Numbered from the stretch's first letter, positions 6,165-12,684 are shown. The stretch: DNA of 12,684 bases from an uncultured Coprococcus sp. (GCA_900548315.1 URJU01000046.1:1-12684), one strand, 5' to 3'. A program made the numbers and translations. Notes: generated by a model from the sequence alone, not told the origin.

Positions 6165-7694
6165 TTAATTTTCTTCAAACACCCGCATCCATCTTTCTCG
6201 TTTAAGCCTTGTGGTGAACAGGATTCCCCTGAAACAGAGCTCCGCGCACATGGCGATCCACACACCGTAGAGACCGACTCTCGGTGCAAGTATGGCTGCA
6301 AGCGGTATCCTCACACACCACATACTTGCAAAGTTCATGCAGCTCGGAACCAGAGTGTCCCCGGCTCCCCTGAGTGCTCCCGATGCAACTATGGATGCGG
6401 CATAAAATGGTTCGGCAAATGCCTCTATCCTAAGCACTGCCGCACCTAGATTTCTTATCTCTTCGTTCGGGGTCAGTACACCTATCATGGCCGGAGCTGC
6501 TATGTACATGAGAACTCCGCCTAAAGTCATAACCGACACACCTAATCCCATTGTAATCCATGCCATCCTTCTGGACAACTGTTTTTGTCCGGCTCCCACG
6601 CATTGTCCCACAAGTGTGGTTGCTGCCGCCTGCACTCCGTATCCCGGCATGTAGCAGAAGCTCTCCGCAGTAACCGCAAATGAGTTGGCTGCGATGGCTA
6701 TCGTTCCGAGCGGTGACACGATCTTTGTGGACATGACATACGCTGAACACATGACCATCTGCTCTAGACCCACAGGTGCCCCAATCTTCACCGCCTTGGT
6801 AAGGGTATCCCTGTGAAATCTTAAGTGTTCGCCCTTTCTTAAGTGAAGTGTCCTGTTCTTCCACAGAAGTGTAGTGACCATGATGGCACAGGTGACAGCC
6901 TCCGCTGTGATGGTTCCAAGCGCCGCCCCGGCAACGCCAAGACCAAGTCCCGGCATGGTAAATGTCAGTCCATTCATCGAGTGTTCAGACTGCACAAGTG
7001 TTGACAAATGGGAACTAAAGGCTCCTGCCTGAACCGTTCCTGCCATCTGAGAACCAGCCAGCCTTACGCTGGATAAAAACGGAATACTTAAATTTACAAT
7101 TCTTGTCGGGAATATAAAGAACAAATTAAAAATCACATCCATAACACAGCACATGACATTCAGTATACCCGGGAGTCTCATATTTCCGGAGCTCTGGTGC
7201 ATGCCGCCCGCTATGCTGTTCATCTGCAGAGCGGGAAGTCCCAGCATATACACAAGGAAATACTGGCTTGCCATCTTATGTATCGCAGCTTCACCGCCAA
7301 GCCATCCCGGAAGCGGTGTGCTTATCACTGCTGCAATGAGTGCGAGCAGGGCGCTTATGCACAGAGCTATTATGAGTCCCTGTTTCATGATATTTCTGGC
7401 AGATTTATCCTCACCGGCCCCCACAGCCTGGGCTATCTGCACAGTAAATCCTGTAGTCACCGCAATGCACAGCCCGCCAAACAGCCATGTCGTGGACGAG
7501 ACAAGTCCAATGGCTCCCGATGCATTTGCGCCAAGACGCCCCACCATGGATGCATCGATGTACTGCATGACAATGGACGAGATCTGGGCAAGAATCGCCG
7601 GGATACTGAGCCTGACCGTAAGTCCTATCTGCTGGGATGCGGTCATGGACTTTCCAGATATCATGTCCTTCAGCAAGTTTTCACTGCTACTCAT
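6165..7694 (-). CDS. MATE-family multidrug/cation antiporter
   Basis: The 509-residue protein is almost wholly hydrophobic, consistent with twelve transmembrane helices after a short cytoplasmic N-terminus (MSSSENLLKDMISGKS). Typical MATE sequence is present: SIPAILAQISSIVMQYIDASMVGRLGANASGAIGL in the first half, and the pseudo-repeated second half with GAPVGLEQMVMCSAYVM and GAGDTLVPSCMNFASMW. MATE proteins export drugs or metabolites using a Na+ or H+ gradient. The ATG overlaps the end of the preceding lyase gene (ATGAGTAG), and its AAAGGAG ribosome site lies inside that gene, so the two are translationally coupled. Export of a thiol- or amino-acid-derived compound is a reasonable guess; the substrate is unknown. 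Confidence 0.95.
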   Translation of the reverse strand: MSSSENLLKDMISGKSMTASQQIGLTVRLSIPAILAQISSIVMQYIDASMVGRLGANASGAIGLVSSTTWLFGGLCIAVTTGFTVQIAQAVGAGEDKSARNIMKQGLIIALCISALLALIAAVISTPLPGWLGGEAAIHKMASQYFLVYMLGLPALQMNSIAGGMHQSSGNMRLPGILNVMCCVMDVIFNLFFIFPTRIVNLSIPFLSSVRLAGSQMAGTVQAGAFSSHLSTLVQSEHSMNGLTFTMPGLGLGVAGAALGTITAEAVTCAIMVTTLLWKNRTLHLRKGEHLRFHRDTLTKAVKIGAPVGLEQMVMCSAYVMSTKIVSPLGTIAIAANSFAVTAESFCYMPGYGVQAAATTLVGQCVGAGQKQLSRRMAWITMGLGVSVMTLGGVLMYIAAPAMIGVLTPNEEIRNLGAAVLRIEAFAEPFYAASIVASGALRGAGDTLVPSCMNFASMWCVRIPLAAILAPRVGLYGVWIAMCAELCFRGILFTTRLKRERWMRVFEEN

Positions 7695-8883
7695 CTATAT
7701 CTCCTTTTTTAAAATCACTGACACCCTTGGCAAGTCTCCTCATACCGTCTTCCACGGTTGATCTTGGGCATGCAATGTTAAGCCTGATAAATGCTTTTCC
7801 GTTCTTGCCGTATGAAATCCCCGGTGACATATAGAGCCCTGTGTTCTTCCTGATGAATTTCGACAGAATCTTGGCATTGCCATCTTCACCGGCAGCGCCG
7901 CATATCCCGCTGCAGTCAAGCCAGAGCAGATATGTGGCCTCCGAATACACCACCTTTATACCCGGCACTTTTTCATCTATAAACTTCCTGACATACTGCT
8001 TGTTCTCATAAAGATACTGTCTGAGACTGTCCAGCCACTCGCCGCCATTTGTAAATGCTGCTATCGCCGCATCCACCGCAAATGCATTTGGCTCGGCTAC
8101 CTCGTCTGTGTTCAGCCCTCTCCACATCTTGTGTCTCAGGAATTTATTTGGAACCACAATAGCTGCGGTCTGGATTCCGGCTATGTTGAAGGTCTTTGTC
8201 GGTGCAATACAGGTCACGCTTATATCCCTGCATGTGTCAGATGCCGTGGCAAATGGCACATACTCCTTTCCAGGATCTGTGAGATCGCAGTGTATCTCAT
8301 CCGAGATGACCGTCACACCATACTTTGCGCATAGCTCTCCCACATGGGCAAGTGTCTCCTTATCCCAGATCTTCCCCGCAGGATTCTGTGGATTGCAGAG
8401 TATCATGAGGCTGGTCTGTGGATCTGCAAGCTTTGCCTCAAGATCCTCAAAGTCCATGGCATATCCCTCGCCGTCATATTTCAGAGGGCTTTCCAATATA
8501 TTTCGCCCATTGTTGTATATAGAATTGAAGAAAATATTGTAGACAGGGGTCTGCACCACCACATTCTCTGCAGGTGTGGTAAGCTTTCTCACCGCCGTTG
8601 ATATGGCTGGGATGACTCCGGAGCAGAACACCAGCCAGTCCCTATCTATCGCAAATCCGTGTCTGTTGCCCCACCAGTTCACGTAGGCATCTGCCCACTC
8701 GTCCGGGATGATGGAATATCCGAATATTCCGTGCTCCACCCGGGCTGACAGTGCCTCCCTGATACACGGAGCCGTCTGAAAGTCCATGTCTGCCACCCAC
8801 ATTGGCAGTTCATTTTCCGGCACATCCCATTTCAGGGAGCCTGTGCCGCGTCTGTCTATAACCTTGTCAAAATCAAACTTCAT
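7687..8883 (-). CDS. patB: MalY/PatB-type PLP-dependent C-S beta-lyase
   Basis: This 398-residue fold-type I PLP enzyme is close to the family length. The start KFDFDKVIDRRGTGSLKWD...LPMWVADMDF is diagnostic for the MalY/PatB group, which cleaves cystathionine or cysteine conjugates to a thiol, pyruvate and ammonia. NPQNPAG (164-170) and SDEIHCD (194-200, Asp195 to the pyridine nitrogen) are cofactor contacts. APTKTFNIAG contains the Schiff-base Lys230, and Arg367 in FIRLNIACP should bind the substrate carboxylate. GGAGGG six nt upstream supports the start at 8883. It is the first gene of a two-gene operon with the MATE transporter. The leader contains the palindromic element at 8906-9127. 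True cystathionine lyase, other C-S lyase and aminotransferase activity cannot be told apart from sequence alone. Confidence 0.93.
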   Translation of the reverse strand: MKFDFDKVIDRRGTGSLKWDVPENELPMWVADMDFQTAPCIREALSARVEHGIFGYSIIPDEWADAYVNWWGNRHGFAIDRDWLVFCSGVIPAISTAVRKLTTPAENVVVQTPVYNIFFNSIYNNGRNILESPLKYDGEGYAMDFEDLEAKLADPQTSLMILCNPQNPAGKIWDKETLAHVGELCAKYGVTVISDEIHCDLTDPGKEYVPFATASDTCRDISVTCIAPTKTFNIAGIQTAAIVVPNKFLRHKMWRGLNTDEVAEPNAFAVDAAIAAFTNGGEWLDSLRQYLYENKQYVRKFIDEKVPGIKVVYSEATYLLWLDCSGICGAAGEDGNAKILSKFIRKNTGLYMSPGISYGKNGKAFIRLNIACPRSTVEDGMRRLAKGVSDFKKGDIDE

Positions 8884-8905
8884 GTTTGTCCCTCCACTTC
8901 ATGGA

Positions 8906-9127
8906 GAGATTCCGCGGCTGCTGTGGCAAACGGCTGGCACATATAGAGTGCTCCATCACGTTCGTCTTCCCTCGCCTTGCTTTGCTTCTATCTGCACTGC
9001 GCTCTGCAAGCGATAAGGGCATTGCTTGCGCCGCTCCGGCAAGAAGCAGCAAGGCTCAGTCGACTTCACTACCGATTGAGCACTCTATATGTGCCAACTC
9101 GTTTCACCACAGCAGCCGCGGAATCTC
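8906..9127. repeat. 222-bp palindromic element (MITE-like) in the patB leader
   Basis: Terminal arms 8906-8926 and 9107-9127 are perfect 21-bp inverted repeats (outer end GAGATTCCGCGG). After a short gap that still pairs AAACG with CGTTT, a second perfect 18-bp pair follows: GGCACATATAGAGTGCTC at 8936-8953 with 9078-9095. The interior has further complementarity, such as CCTTGC...GCAAGG and GCAAGC...GCTTGC. The whole element can fold as one long branched hairpin on either strand. No real gene lies inside. It ends 23 bp before the patB start, leaving only the ribosome site free. Confidence 0.9.
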
Positions 9128-9258
9128 ATTTACGTTATGATATGCCACCATGTGTTTATCATCATTCTACGTAAAAATTATTATATTTCTCTTATTTATA
9201 TTATCATATGTTGTCACACGTAGGGCTGATGTTTTGCCGTGAATCTCTGTGCTTTAAT
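9128..9258. other. AT-rich spacer between the DUF3737 gene and the palindromic element
   Basis: This 131-bp stretch should hold the patB promoter and the end of the DUF3737 transcript. TATAAT- and GATAAT-like boxes occur on the minus strand, but none has a good -35 at correct spacing. I see no terminator hairpin with a U-run. CTACGT and ACGTAG flank the AT-rich centre as a short inverted repeat. Confidence 0.4.
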
Positions 9259-10125
9259 TTAGTCCTGTACTATTATTTTTGTCTTTGACGGATCTACCTT
9301 GTCTTTTTCTATTATCAGGTTGTCGATGTGCTTGGCTTTGATGGTTCCTGATGTCGGGTTCATGACACTGTCTATCTTGCTGCAGATGTCGGCATCCACT
9401 GTTGAATATTCAAACGCAAGTGTTGTGTTGATGAGCTTGCAGTTCTTCATCACAAGGTTGTTGATGTAGCACATGCCCTGAAGGCTCTCGATGGTGCAGT
9501 TTATCAGGGTGAGGTTCTTTGCGTTCCAGCCAAGATACTCACCCGATATGAATGAATCATATACGGTCACGTTCTCGGTATTCCAGAATGCATCCTTTGA
9601 AAGCAGATTGGAATTTCTTACCTCCACATTCTTACATCCGTCAAATGAATAGTTGCCGTCAAGCTTTAGATCATCTATCTTCATATTATTGCTGTTCATG
9701 GCAAAATAGTCGCCCTTTGCTGTCACATGATCTATGGTCACGTCATCGCAGCTCCACAGTGTCTCCTCAGCATGGGTGAATGTCACATCTGTAAGCTCCA
9801 GGTCTTTACATCTGCGGAAGTTTTTTGGCGCCTGGATGAGTGCCCGTCTCACTGCGATATTATCAGTGTACCAGACTCCGGCTCTCGCCATCTCAAACCA
9901 GTGGCAATCTTCCGCAACAATGTTCTTGCTGTACCACAGCGGATACTTCCATTTGAACATGCTGCCGTACAGATTTATATCGCGGCTTTCCTTCAGCGGT
10001 GACTCGCCGTCATCAAATATCGTGTCATATATATCGAGATTTTTTCCCATGAAAAGAGCTCTCTCACCTGTCAGAAACTCCTGTCTTATAATCTTCTTTT
10101 CTTCTTTATTATCCATCTCGTTCAT
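9259..10125 (-). CDS. DUF3737 family protein, predicted right-handed beta-helix
   Basis: This 288-residue protein matches my memory of the DUF3737 family. It starts with FLTGERALFMGKNLDIYDTIFDDGESPLKES and has WKYPLWYSKNI, EDCHWFEMARAGVWYTDN and ETLWSCDDVTIDHVTAKGDYFAMNS. From about residue 30 to the end it consists of short imperfect repeats (such as NVTVYDSFISGEYLGWNAKNLTLINCTIES), each ending in a polar turn. This is the pattern of a parallel beta-helix, as in pectate-lyase-like folds. There is no signal peptide or transmembrane segment, so it is probably cytoplasmic. No biochemical role is established to my knowledge. The start is uncertain: the ATG at 10125 has AAAAGGA only two bases away, while the in-frame ATG at 10116 has it 11 nt upstream. 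Confidence 0.88.
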   Translation of the reverse strand: MNEMDNKEEKKIIRQEFLTGERALFMGKNLDIYDTIFDDGESPLKESRDINLYGSMFKWKYPLWYSKNIVAEDCHWFEMARAGVWYTDNIAVRRALIQAPKNFRRCKDLELTDVTFTHAEETLWSCDDVTIDHVTAKGDYFAMNSNNMKIDDLKLDGNYSFDGCKNVEVRNSNLLSKDAFWNTENVTVYDSFISGEYLGWNAKNLTLINCTIESLQGMCYINNLVMKNCKLINTTLAFEYSTVDADICSKIDSVMNPTSGTIKAKHIDNLIIEKDKVDPSKTKIIVQD

Positions 10126-10317
10126 CTTCCTTTTGTATATTCTCTATTATATTATTGGCCTATTATCGCCATGTTATCACTTCTGGCAAATGCGGATATG
10201 ACTGAGCTTATGACCGCACAGAATATCGCTCAAAAGACCACCGGCAGAGCAAACAGTAATATATCTATTCACCTGAATTTTGCTATATTAACAGACTTAT
10301 CCGCTTAAATTAATGGA
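10126..10317. other. Intergenic region between divergent genes, with a weak small reading frame
   Basis: No established gene is seen. A 45-codon plus-strand frame (10171-10308, MLSLLANADMTELMTAQNIAQ...) looks less random than its surroundings but has no ribosome site. It may be a gene remnant or chance. The DUF3737 promoter should lie here on the minus strand, but I could not assign it. Confidence 0.3.
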
Positions 10318-10346
10318 TTCTCAACCTGTCCACTTTATATTATAAT
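10318..10346 (+). promoter_or_regulatory. Sigma-70-type promoter of the DUF3592-like gene
   Basis: TTCTCA (10318-10323) and a perfect TATAAT (10341-10346) are separated by 17 bp. The predicted start near 10353 gives a leader of about 73 nt before the ATG at 10426. The ribosome site AGGGGG (10414-10419) lies six nt before the start. Confidence 0.7.
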
Positions 10347-10425
10347 CTACACATACAAGTCCGGCATGTAAATAGGGATCTCATGTCTGACATTTTGGGG
10401 AAACAACAATTTCAGGGGGTATATC

Positions 10426-10854
10426 ATGATTTTAACATCAGGGGATTCTATCAGTATTTTTTTCAGACTATTACCTTATACGACTTACATTATTCCAATA
10501 GCATCATTCATCATAGCTGTGATCATCGGTCTTTCCATACGGGGTAAGGCATGCCGTATCGAGCGGGACTATACCAGAACGTCCGCCGATATCACATCTG
10601 TCAGAAGAGTCAGTAAAAGAACCCATATCAACTATGAATACCGCGACCAATCCGGAGTATTGCACAATGGTTTTCTCTCCGTCCGCGGTCTAACAAATTA
10701 CAACTCCATGTCGTCCATCGCAATATATTACAACCCGAATAATCCATCCGCATCTTATACAGAAAGAACTATAAACAGCGACAAAAATGCACCATTCATC
10801 TATGGTGGTGCTGTTCTGCTTGGAACTCTGGTATTTTTATGGAGAAGACGCTGA
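10426..10854 (+). CDS. Small two-TM membrane protein, DUF3592-like
   Basis: The 142-residue protein has a transmembrane helix at about 18-38 (YIIPIASFIIAVIIGLSI), a soluble central domain, and a second helix at about 122-139 (APFIYGGAVLLGTLVFLW) before a WRRRR-like basic end. The centre reads INYEYRDQSGVLHNGFLSV followed by IAIYYNPNNPSASY. This is the layout of DUF3592-type proteins, where a beta domain between two helices ends in a YxPxxP-like turn. Function is unknown. It is the only complete plus-strand gene in the window and forms its own unit with promoter, ribosome site and terminator. Family assignment is from pattern memory. Confidence 0.8.
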   Translation: MILTSGDSISIFFRLLPYTTYIIPIASFIIAVIIGLSIRGKACRIERDYTRTSADITSVRRVSKRTHINYEYRDQSGVLHNGFLSVRGLTNYNSMSSIAIYYNPNNPSASYTERTINSDKNAPFIYGGAVLLGTLVFLWRRR

Positions 10855-10873
10855 TTTCTCAGCGTCCTTTTTT
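10847..10873 (+). terminator. Intrinsic terminator overlapping the stop of the DUF3592-like gene
   Basis: GACGCTGA (10847-10854) pairs perfectly with TCAGCGTC (10859-10866) around the four-base loop TTTC, followed by C and six Ts. The stop codon TGA is the end of the left arm, so the hairpin begins within the last codons. The convergent tcdA stop is only two bases beyond the T-run. Confidence 0.9.
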
Positions 10874-10874
10874 A

Positions 10875-11630
10875 TTACACCCTGATGAGATCCTTTGCAA
10901 CCTCACCGGCTATGATAAGCCCTGCGACTGATGGCACAAATGCCACGCTGCCTGGGATGTCTCTGCGCTCTGTACATTTGTGTTCTGCTCCCGGCGGACA
11001 AATGCAGTTGTCTCTGCAGCTTATCGCCATATCTTCGATCGGCCTTGTCGGAATCTCTTCAGAGTATACGACCTTGAGCTTCTTGACGCCCCTCTTCTTC
11101 AGCTCTCTTCTCATAACCTTCGCGAGCGGGCACACTTTTGTCTTGTATATATCTGCAACCTTGAACTGGCTTCCGTCAAGCTTGTTTCCCGCACCCATGC
11201 TGCTGATGATCGGGATATTCTTCTCCTTGCACTTCATGACAAGAGCGATCTTGGCTGTCACGGTGTCCACCGCGTCGACTACGTAGTCGTAGCTGTCCCA
11301 AGGGAAGTCATCCGCATTTTCCGGAAGGAAGAAACATTTGTGTACCTCAACCTCCACATTTGGATTGATGTCAAGCATCCTGTCCCTCATAACATCGGTC
11401 TTATACTTTCCAACTGTGCTCCTTGTCGCTATGATCTGTCTGTTGAGATTGGTCAGACACACCTTGTCGTCATCTATCAGGTCAAATGCTCCGACTCCGC
11501 TTCTGACCAGCGCCTCGCATACATAGCCGCCAACTCCGCCTATTCCAAATACTGCTACCTTAGAGCCTGCCAGCTTGTCCATGGCTTCCTTGCCAAATAG
11601 CAGCTCTGTTCTCGAAAACTGTGTTAACAT
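10875..11630 (-). CDS. tcdA: tRNA threonylcarbamoyladenosine dehydratase
   Basis: TcdA (also called CsdL) is an E1-like enzyme that uses ATP to cyclise t6A at position 37 of ANN-decoding tRNAs to ct6A. The 251-residue protein has the Rossmann nucleotide loop GIGGVGG (29-35), an acidic LIDDDKV strand (51-57), TNLNRQ (60-65), STVGKYKTDVM (71-81), DAVDTVTAK (119-127) and SSMGAGNK (143-150). The C-terminal segment SCRDNCICPPGAEHKCTERRDIPGS carries Cys205, 209, 211 and 219, a spacing usual in Firmicutes homologues. AGGAG 8 nt upstream supports the start at 11630. It has its own promoter candidate and converges on the DUF3592-like gene. A plain ThiF/MoeB role is less likely given length and motifs. 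Confidence 0.93.
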   Translation of the reverse strand: MLTQFSRTELLFGKEAMDKLAGSKVAVFGIGGVGGYVCEALVRSGVGAFDLIDDDKVCLTNLNRQIIATRSTVGKYKTDVMRDRMLDINPNVEVEVHKCFFLPENADDFPWDSYDYVVDAVDTVTAKIALVMKCKEKNIPIISSMGAGNKLDGSQFKVADIYKTKVCPLAKVMRRELKKRGVKKLKVVYSEEIPTRPIEDMAISCRDNCICPPGAEHKCTERRDIPGSVAFVPSVAGLIIAGEVAKDLIRV

Positions 11631-11666
11631 TTCTTATTCTCCTACTATGATATATATCCCACTACA

Positions 11667-11694
11667 ACTATATACAAAATAAGTTTTTTTTCAA
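11667..11694 (-). promoter_or_regulatory. Candidate promoter of tcdA
   Basis: On the minus strand TTGAAA (11694-11689) and TATAGT (11672-11667) are separated by 16 bp, about 30-60 bp upstream of the ATG. Both hexamers are good matches. The spacer includes an A-run. Confidence 0.55.
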
Positions 11695-11716
11695 CTGAAA
11701 TCTTATTGCCCCTTCG

Positions 11717-11810
11717 GGGGACGGAGGTACCTGACCCCTTTTGAGGTTTTCACAAAAATTAAAGCCTTTTTGCTCCAAAAGGGGACGGAGGTACCTGTCC
11801 CCTCCGTCCC
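11717..11810. repeat. 22-bp repeat copies 6 and 7 with conserved 42-bp spacer
   Basis: Copy 6 (11717-11738) carries the TGACCCC variant and copy 7 (11781-11802) is the common form; both are in plus orientation. They are 64 bp apart start to start, exactly as copies 2 and 3 near 362-447, and the AT-rich spacer is related to that one. Copy 7 continues into TCCGTCCC, so GGGACGGAGG pairs with CCTCCGTCCC (10 bp, 9-nt loop). Just left of copy 6, CCCC-TTCG-GGGG (11710-11719) makes an extra short hairpin. Confidence 0.92.
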
Positions 11811-11811
11811 T
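11775..11811 (-). terminator. Repeat-derived hairpin acting as a possible rrf2 terminator
   Basis: On the minus strand the 10-bp stem formed by copy 7 starts four bases after the Rrf2 stop codon (11815-11817) and is followed by CTTTTGG. The four-U run is weak, but stem position and strength suit an intrinsic terminator built from the repeat. Confidence 0.5.
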
Positions 11812-11814
11812 GAT

Positions 11815-12249
11815 TTATATTGAGTACATGTATCCGATTCGGTCACTGTACTCCCGTGTAAGATCGGCGATGGTTTTGTTATCAAGCACATTGTTGATGG
11901 CAGATTCAAGGTCATCCCACACCTCTCCGATGACATCGTTCATAACCATGTTGGTGTCGCCATCCTCATCAACTCGGTTATCGATCGGTGATATCCTGCC
12001 CTCAATCGCCCTTAGCACCATCCCAACCGTGATCTCCTCCGCTGGCATGTTCAGACGGTATCCGCCCCTCGGGCCTCTCACGCTCCTTAAATATCCTGCC
12101 TTTAGCAGAGAAGATGTAACCTGCTCAAGATATTTGTCAGACAATCCACATCTTCTGGCTACGGCTTTGACAGTAACCGTGCTGCCACTGTTTATCGATA
12201 TATCTACCATGAGTCTCAATGCATATTGTCCCTTTGATGATATTAACAT
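11815..12249 (-). CDS. Rrf2-family transcriptional regulator, CymR-like
   Basis: The 144-residue protein opens with MLISSKGQYALRLMVDI, typical of the family. A winged helix-turn-helix spans about 26-66: VKAVARRCGLSDKYLEQVTSSLLKAGYLRSVRGPRGGYRL. EGRISPID (83-90) and the LESAINNVLDNKTIADL helix resemble CymR, the cysteine-metabolism repressor of Bacillus, which acts with cysteine synthase. Only one cysteine is present (Cys34, in the DNA-binding domain); the three-cysteine Fe-S cluster motif of IscR/NsrR types is missing, so it should not bind a cluster that way. AGGAGG seven nt upstream fixes the start at 12249. Its neighbours are trxB upstream and tcdA downstream on the same strand. Regulation of cysteine or thiol genes is inferred, not shown. 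Confidence 0.9.
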   Translation of the reverse strand: MLISSKGQYALRLMVDISINSGSTVTVKAVARRCGLSDKYLEQVTSSLLKAGYLRSVRGPRGGYRLNMPAEEITVGMVLRAIEGRISPIDNRVDEDGDTNMVMNDVIGEVWDDLESAINNVLDNKTIADLTREYSDRIGYMYSI

Positions 12250-12444
12250 TTTTCCGCCTCCTGTTCATTGTTATATTTTACCTATAGAATTACTATGAAT
12301 TGGTTTTATTTTTTTTGGCAGGGAGAAAACAGGTATGCCTTTACATTCCATGCTTTATCTCCATGCCAATTACTTCCCAATTATTCTATTTATTTTTTAT
12401 GAGTATATTTCTATATCGTCAATCATATATGCTGATCAGCTGTT
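12250..12444. other. Spacer between trxB and the Rrf2 gene
   Basis: This 195-bp AT-rich region has no gene. On the minus strand it should contain the rrf2 promoter. A short inverted repeat, ATAG-N5-CTAT (about 12281-12293), lies 30-45 bp before the start and could be an operator. No U-run terminator for trxB is visible; GCTGATCAGC (12431-12440) is a perfect palindrome just after its stop. Confidence 0.35.
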
Positions 12445-12684
12445 TCAATTATTCTTATTTTTTAACCCATTCAGGTATTCCTCAACATAATGGATAACTG
12501 CTGCACCATCTCCAACGGCTGTCGCCACCTGACGAACCGCCTTGGTCCTCACATCGCCCGCAGCAAATATTCCCTGTGTGCTGGTCCGTCCGGTCTCGCC
12601 CGCTACAACGTAACCAGCGTCATCAAGTTCCACGATGTCACCGAGAAAATCTGTGATTGGGCTTGTGCCTATGGCGATAAATAC
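12445..12684 (-). CDS. trxB: Thioredoxin reductase, C-terminal part (5' end outside window)
   Basis: TrxB is a cytoplasmic FAD flavoenzyme that passes electrons from NADPH to thioredoxin. Only the last 79 residues are present. The frame is open to the window edge and should be read from 12684, not from the internal GTG at 12633. It begins VFIAIGTSPITDFLGDIVELDD, then GYVVAGETGRTSTQGIFAAGDVRTKAVRQVATAVGDGAAV. GIFAAGDVR is the FAD-contacting motif, and VRQVATAVGDGA is the conserved C-terminal helix start. The CxxC redox pair lies in the missing part. It is on the same strand as the Rrf2 regulator, 195 bp upstream of it. Confidence 0.92.
   Translation of the reverse strand, partial: VFIAIGTSPITDFLGDIVELDDAGYVVAGETGRTSTQGIFAAGDVRTKAVRQVATAVGDGAAVIHYVEEYLNGLKNKNN

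Noticed and set aside
7153..7761. Long plus-strand frames opposite the MATE gene
   Set aside because: They are shadows of a well-supported transporter gene on the other strand and have no ribosome sites or recognisable domains.
8906..9127. T-box or SAM riboswitch upstream of patB
   Set aside because: No T-box consensus or SAM core motif is visible; near-perfect terminal inverted repeats fit a mobile palindrome better.
10171..10308. Small plus-strand frame of 45 codons upstream of the DUF3592-like gene
   Set aside because: There is no Shine-Dalgarno sequence and no recognised similarity; kept only as a remark on the intergenic region.

Overview
The window looks like one end of a short-read assembly contig from an anaerobic Firmicute, most likely a gut Lachnospiraceae (Coprococcus/Roseburia-like). 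This placement is inferred from moderate GC, strong AGGAGG-type ribosome sites, the gene set (GH36 alpha-galactosidase, MalY/PatB lyase, DUF3737, DUF3592, CymR-like Rrf2 regulator, TcdA, TrxB) and intergenic repeats rich in GGGGAC/GTCCCC. Bases 1-59 are not genomic. They are an Illumina Nextera P7 adapter with an index and the transposon end, so the left edge is a contig end and the first gene is cut there.

Layout. 60-240 (+) is the tail of an unrecognised protein. It is followed by a bidirectional terminator and a cluster of three copies of a 22-bp GGTACC-centred repeat. 481-2805 (-) is a GH36 alpha-galactosidase. 2806-3344 holds two more repeat copies, a possible frameshifted gene remnant and the terminator of a LacI-family regulator (3345-4376, -). 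The regulator has a recognisable promoter overlapped by a palindromic operator candidate. 4488-5978 (-) is an orphan Lon-like AAA+ ATPase with no protease domain and Asn at the usual Walker B Asp. A 137-bp imperfect inverted-repeat element (6012-6148) separates it from a MATE transporter (6165-7694, -). The MATE gene overlaps and is translationally coupled to a PatB/MalY C-S lyase (7687-8883, -). The leader of this two-gene operon holds a 222-bp palindromic MITE-like element (8906-9127). 9259-10125 (-) is a DUF3737 beta-helix protein. 10426-10854 (+), the only complete plus-strand gene, is a small two-TM DUF3592-type protein with a clear promoter and terminator. 10875-11630 (-) is TcdA. Two more repeat copies precede a CymR-like Rrf2 regulator (11815-12249, -). 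The window ends inside trxB (12445-12684, -, 5' part missing).

Working together. The LacI regulator and GH36 enzyme suggest a small alpha-galactoside (raffinose/melibiose) locus, perhaps one that has lost a neighbour. PatB, the Rrf2/CymR-like regulator, TcdA (linked to sulfur-relay genes in some bacteria) and TrxB suggest a loose thiol/cysteine theme, but only PatB-MATE is a demonstrable operon. The most unusual content is non-coding: seven copies of one 22-bp repeat, two different long inverted-repeat elements, and a 17-bp perfect inverted repeat around the lacI promoter and ribosome site.
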